Positions 40,604 through 42,081 of a stretch of DNA of 42,081 nt are shown here, one piece after another; within the stretch, counting starts at the first letter, position 1, and each line of letters opens with the position of its first letter. A model generated the notes under the pieces. That model was not told the origin of the DNA. It saw only the letters and a list, made by a program, of their open reading frames with translations, and searched no databases. A program made the position numbers and the translations under genes. The stretch lies in contig NZMM01000094.1 of assembly GCA_002694585.1 (NCBI GenBank), positions 1-42,081 on the forward strand, read 5' to 3'. This DNA is from Methanobacteriota archaeon (GTDB lineage Archaea > Thermoplasmatota > Poseidoniia > Poseidoniales > Poseidoniaceae).

Positions 40604-41842
40604 ATGACGTCACGCTCTGATCGCCCGTACGACATCGTTGTCTTCGGCGCCACCAGCTTCGTTGGCGAGATCCTCTGCCGGTACCTCGTCGAGCGCCACG
40701 GCACCGACGGCGACCTCGCCTGGGCCATCGCCGGCCGGAACGAAGCGAAACTTGCCGCAGTCGCAGAGGCCACCGGTGCCGATGTGGTCCGGATCGTGGC
40801 CGACGCAGGCGACGCTGACGCCATGGCCGAGCTTGCCGAGTCGACCCGTCTCGTCATCTCGACCGTCGGCCCCTACGCGCTCTATGGCTCCGAACTCGTC
40901 GCTGCGGTCGCTGCCGCCGGCACCGACTCCGTCGACCTGACCGGCGAGCCCCAGTGGATGCAGCGCATGATCGACACGCACTCGGCCACGGCCGAGACGA
41001 GCGGCGCGCGCATCGTGCACACCTGCGGCTTCGACTCGATCCCATCGGATCTCGGTGTGTGGTTCACGCAAGGGCAGGCATCAGCACGATTCGACGAGCC
41101 ATGCACCACGATCGCCATGCGGGTGAAGGCCATGAAGGGTGGGGCGAGCGGCGGCACGATCGCCTCGATGATCAATGTGGTCGACGAAACAAAAGCCGAC
41201 CCGGAACTGCGCACGACACTGGCGAACCCCTATGCGCTCGCCCCGGAGGGCATGCGTTCGGGACCCCGCCAGCCCAGCGTGATGCGACCGACGAAGGACC
41301 CCGTCTCCGGCGAGTGGGTCGCCCCGTTCGTGATGGCCGGCATCAATACCAAGGTGGTGCACCGCAGCCACGCCGTGCTCGACCGGCCATGGGGCGCTGG
41401 GTTCACCTACGACGAGGCGATGCTCATGGGCGACAGCCCGTTGGGTGCGGCGAAGGCTGCGGCCCTCGTCGGCGGGTTAGGAGGGCTCATGGGCCTTGCT
41501 GCACTTGGTCCAGCCCGCGGCCTGCTCAACAAAATGCTGCCCAAACCGGGCGAGGGCCCGAGCCCTGAGCAGCAGGAGTCCGGCTTCTTCGACCTTCGCT
41601 TCTTCGGCACCACCGCCGGCGGCGGCACGATCACCGCCAAGGTCACCGGTGATCGTGATCCCGGCTATGGGTCCACTGCCAAGATGCTTGCCGAGAGCGC
41701 TACGACGCTCCTCGCCACCGACCGGGACGAAACGACCGGGACCCCTGGCGGCTTCTGGACGCCGGCGACGGCGATGGGTGACCGGCTGATCGAGGCGCTC
41801 GTCGCGCATGCTGGCCTGACCTTCGAGGTGCTCGAGAGCTGA
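40604..41842 (+). CDS. saccharopine dehydrogenase-like reductase (Rv2449c/trans-acting enoyl reductase family)
   Basis: A 412-residue NAD(P)-binding protein of the family that includes mycobacterial Rv2449c and the trans-acting enoyl reductase Rv2953. The Rossmann start is DIVVFGATSFVGEILCRYL, then WAIAGRNEAKLAAV, STVGPYALYGSELVAAVA and YVDLTGE-like SVDLTGEPQWMQ, followed by CGFDSIPSDLGV. The C-terminal part holds GTAGGGTITAKVTGDRDPGY split by a turn, and a hydrophobic helix near 285-305 (ALVGGLGGLMGLAALG) that may touch the membrane. The natural substrate, likely a lipid-type enoyl or carbonyl compound, is not known. Confidence 0.88.
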   Translation: MTSRSDRPYDIVVFGATSFVGEILCRYLVERHGTDGDLAWAIAGRNEAKLAAVAEATGADVVRIVADAGDADAMAELAESTRLVISTVGPYALYGSELVAAVAAAGTDSVDLTGEPQWMQRMIDTHSATAETSGARIVHTCGFDSIPSDLGVWFTQGQASARFDEPCTTIAMRVKAMKGGASGGTIASMINVVDETKADPELRTTLANPYALAPEGMRSGPRQPSVMRPTKDPVSGEWVAPFVMAGINTKVVHRSHAVLDRPWGAGFTYDEAMLMGDSPLGAAKAAALVGGLGGLMGLAALGPARGLLNKMLPKPGEGPSPEQQESGFFDLRFFGTTAGGGTITAKVTGDRDPGYGSTAKMLAESATTLLATDRDETTGTPGGFWTPATAMGDRLIEALVAHAGLTFEVLES

Positions 41843-41844
41843 GA

Positions 41845-41987
41845 GTTGCTGCCCGGTGTCGCAACAACATGATCCGTGGTGTCTCAGAAGACCAAGGCGA
41901 TCAAGAGCCACGGATCATTCCGGTGTGCAGGGATTTGCTGCGACACTGACCACAGGGTAAACGAGACCCATTCTTATTTCGCAGCAA
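41845..41987. repeat. palindrome-rich intergenic element
   Basis: The 156-base spacer before the SDR gene holds nested inverted repeats. ATGATCCGTGG (41869-41879) pairs perfectly with CCACGGATCAT (41908-41918). Outside it GTGTCGCAACAA (41856-41867) pairs with TTGCTGCGACAC (41935-41946) with one mismatch. TTGCTGCGA (41935-41943) also pairs with TCGCAGCAA (41979-41987), and GTTGCTGC (41845-41852) with GCAGCAAC (41981-41988). It could be an array of operator half-sites, a structured RNA or a small mobile-element remnant. Confidence 0.6.
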
Positions 41988-41998
41988 CGGGGGTAGCG

Positions 41999-42081
41999 AT
42001 GTTCGACTACAGCAACAAGAAGGTTGTGCTTACGGGCGGCTCTTCGGGAGTGGGGGCGGCAGCGGTGGAAATGATCGCCAA
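41999..42081 (+). CDS. short-chain dehydrogenase/reductase, N-terminal fragment
   Basis: The first 27 residues from the ATG at 41999 read into a Rossmann dinucleotide-binding motif, KKVVLTGGSSGVGAAAVEMI, matching the T-G-x-x-x-G-x-G signature of classical SDRs. GGGGG lies a few bases upstream as a ribosome-binding site, so this gene probably has a leader starting in the palindrome-rich spacer. The catalytic Y-x-x-x-K region lies beyond the window edge. Confidence 0.8.
   Translation, partial: MFDYSNKKVVLTGGSSGVGAAAVEMIA

Noticed and set aside
41869..41949. A 26-codon open frame (MIRGVSEDQGDQEPR...) in the palindromic spacer.
   Set aside because: It is made largely of the two hairpin arms, has no ribosome-binding site and no recognised similarity; treated as part of the repeat element.

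Overview
The window looks like chromosomal DNA of a GC-rich actinomycete, most plausibly a marine or aquatic member of the Acidimicrobiia. I base this on GC-rich codon use, two SCO6745-family proteins, a decayed F420-type LLM oxidoreductase, a nickel superoxide dismutase with its SodX protease, an MsiK/UgpC-type sugar ATPase, an Rv2449c-like reductase and a complete Mrp sodium/proton antiporter operon. The lineage is inferred from gene content only. Genes are packed tightly on both strands. I see no tRNA, rRNA, CRISPR array or intact mobile element.

Layout. 1-5.7 kb: the start of a SulP-type anion permease (reading off the left edge), malonyl-CoA decarboxylase, a 2OG-Fe(II)-like protein, an MFS transporter, an SCO6745 protein and a nitroreductase fused to an SRPBCC domain. 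5.7-14.2 kb: a PhyH-type dioxygenase, a prolyl oligopeptidase, a flavoprotein broken by a one-base frameshift, a fatty acid hydroxylase, an isopenicillin-N-synthase-like dioxygenase, class I fructose-bisphosphate aldolase and a MaoC-like double-hotdog protein. 14.2-15.5 kb: an orphan sugar-importer ATPase behind a LacI-type operator. 15.5-23.4 kb: a sulfur island. 23.4-26.8 kb: a kinase-like protein, a decayed LLM gene, DUF1330, an isochorismatase-like hydrolase and a GntR regulator. 26.9-32.5 kb: mrpABCDEFG. 32.7-33.5 kb: sodN/sodX. 33.5-38.1 kb: a thioesterase, the second SCO6745 protein, a VOC protein, a DUF808 membrane protein, an MBL hydrolase and a GST-like protein. 38.2-42.1 kb: copper chaperone and CopA ATPase, a saccharopine-dehydrogenase-like reductase, a palindrome-rich spacer and the start of an SDR.

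The most interesting unit is the sulfur island. A YeeE/YedE pair (likely import of thiosulfate or a related sulfur species), a persulfide-dioxygenase-like MBL protein with two rhodanese domains, and a molybdopterin oxidoreductase whose partner fuses a four-cluster ferredoxin to an NrfD membrane anchor stand side by side on the minus strand. A divergent LysR regulator with a perfect 9-bp inverted-repeat operator controls one end. Neither Mo nor Fe-S subunit carries a Tat signal, so the complex should face the cytoplasm, as SoeABC does. A coherent reading is import of reduced sulfur, oxidation to sulfite, then sulfite oxidation with electrons passed to quinone. That is a hypothesis; the Mo enzyme's substrate cannot be read from sequence.

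A second theme is promoter architecture. About fifteen genes have a TAnnnT hexamer ending 6-8 bases before the start codon, as expected for leaderless transcripts. Other genes (fda, the sugar ATPase, the rhodanese operon, sodN, mrpA) have a leader and a Shine-Dalgarno sequence.
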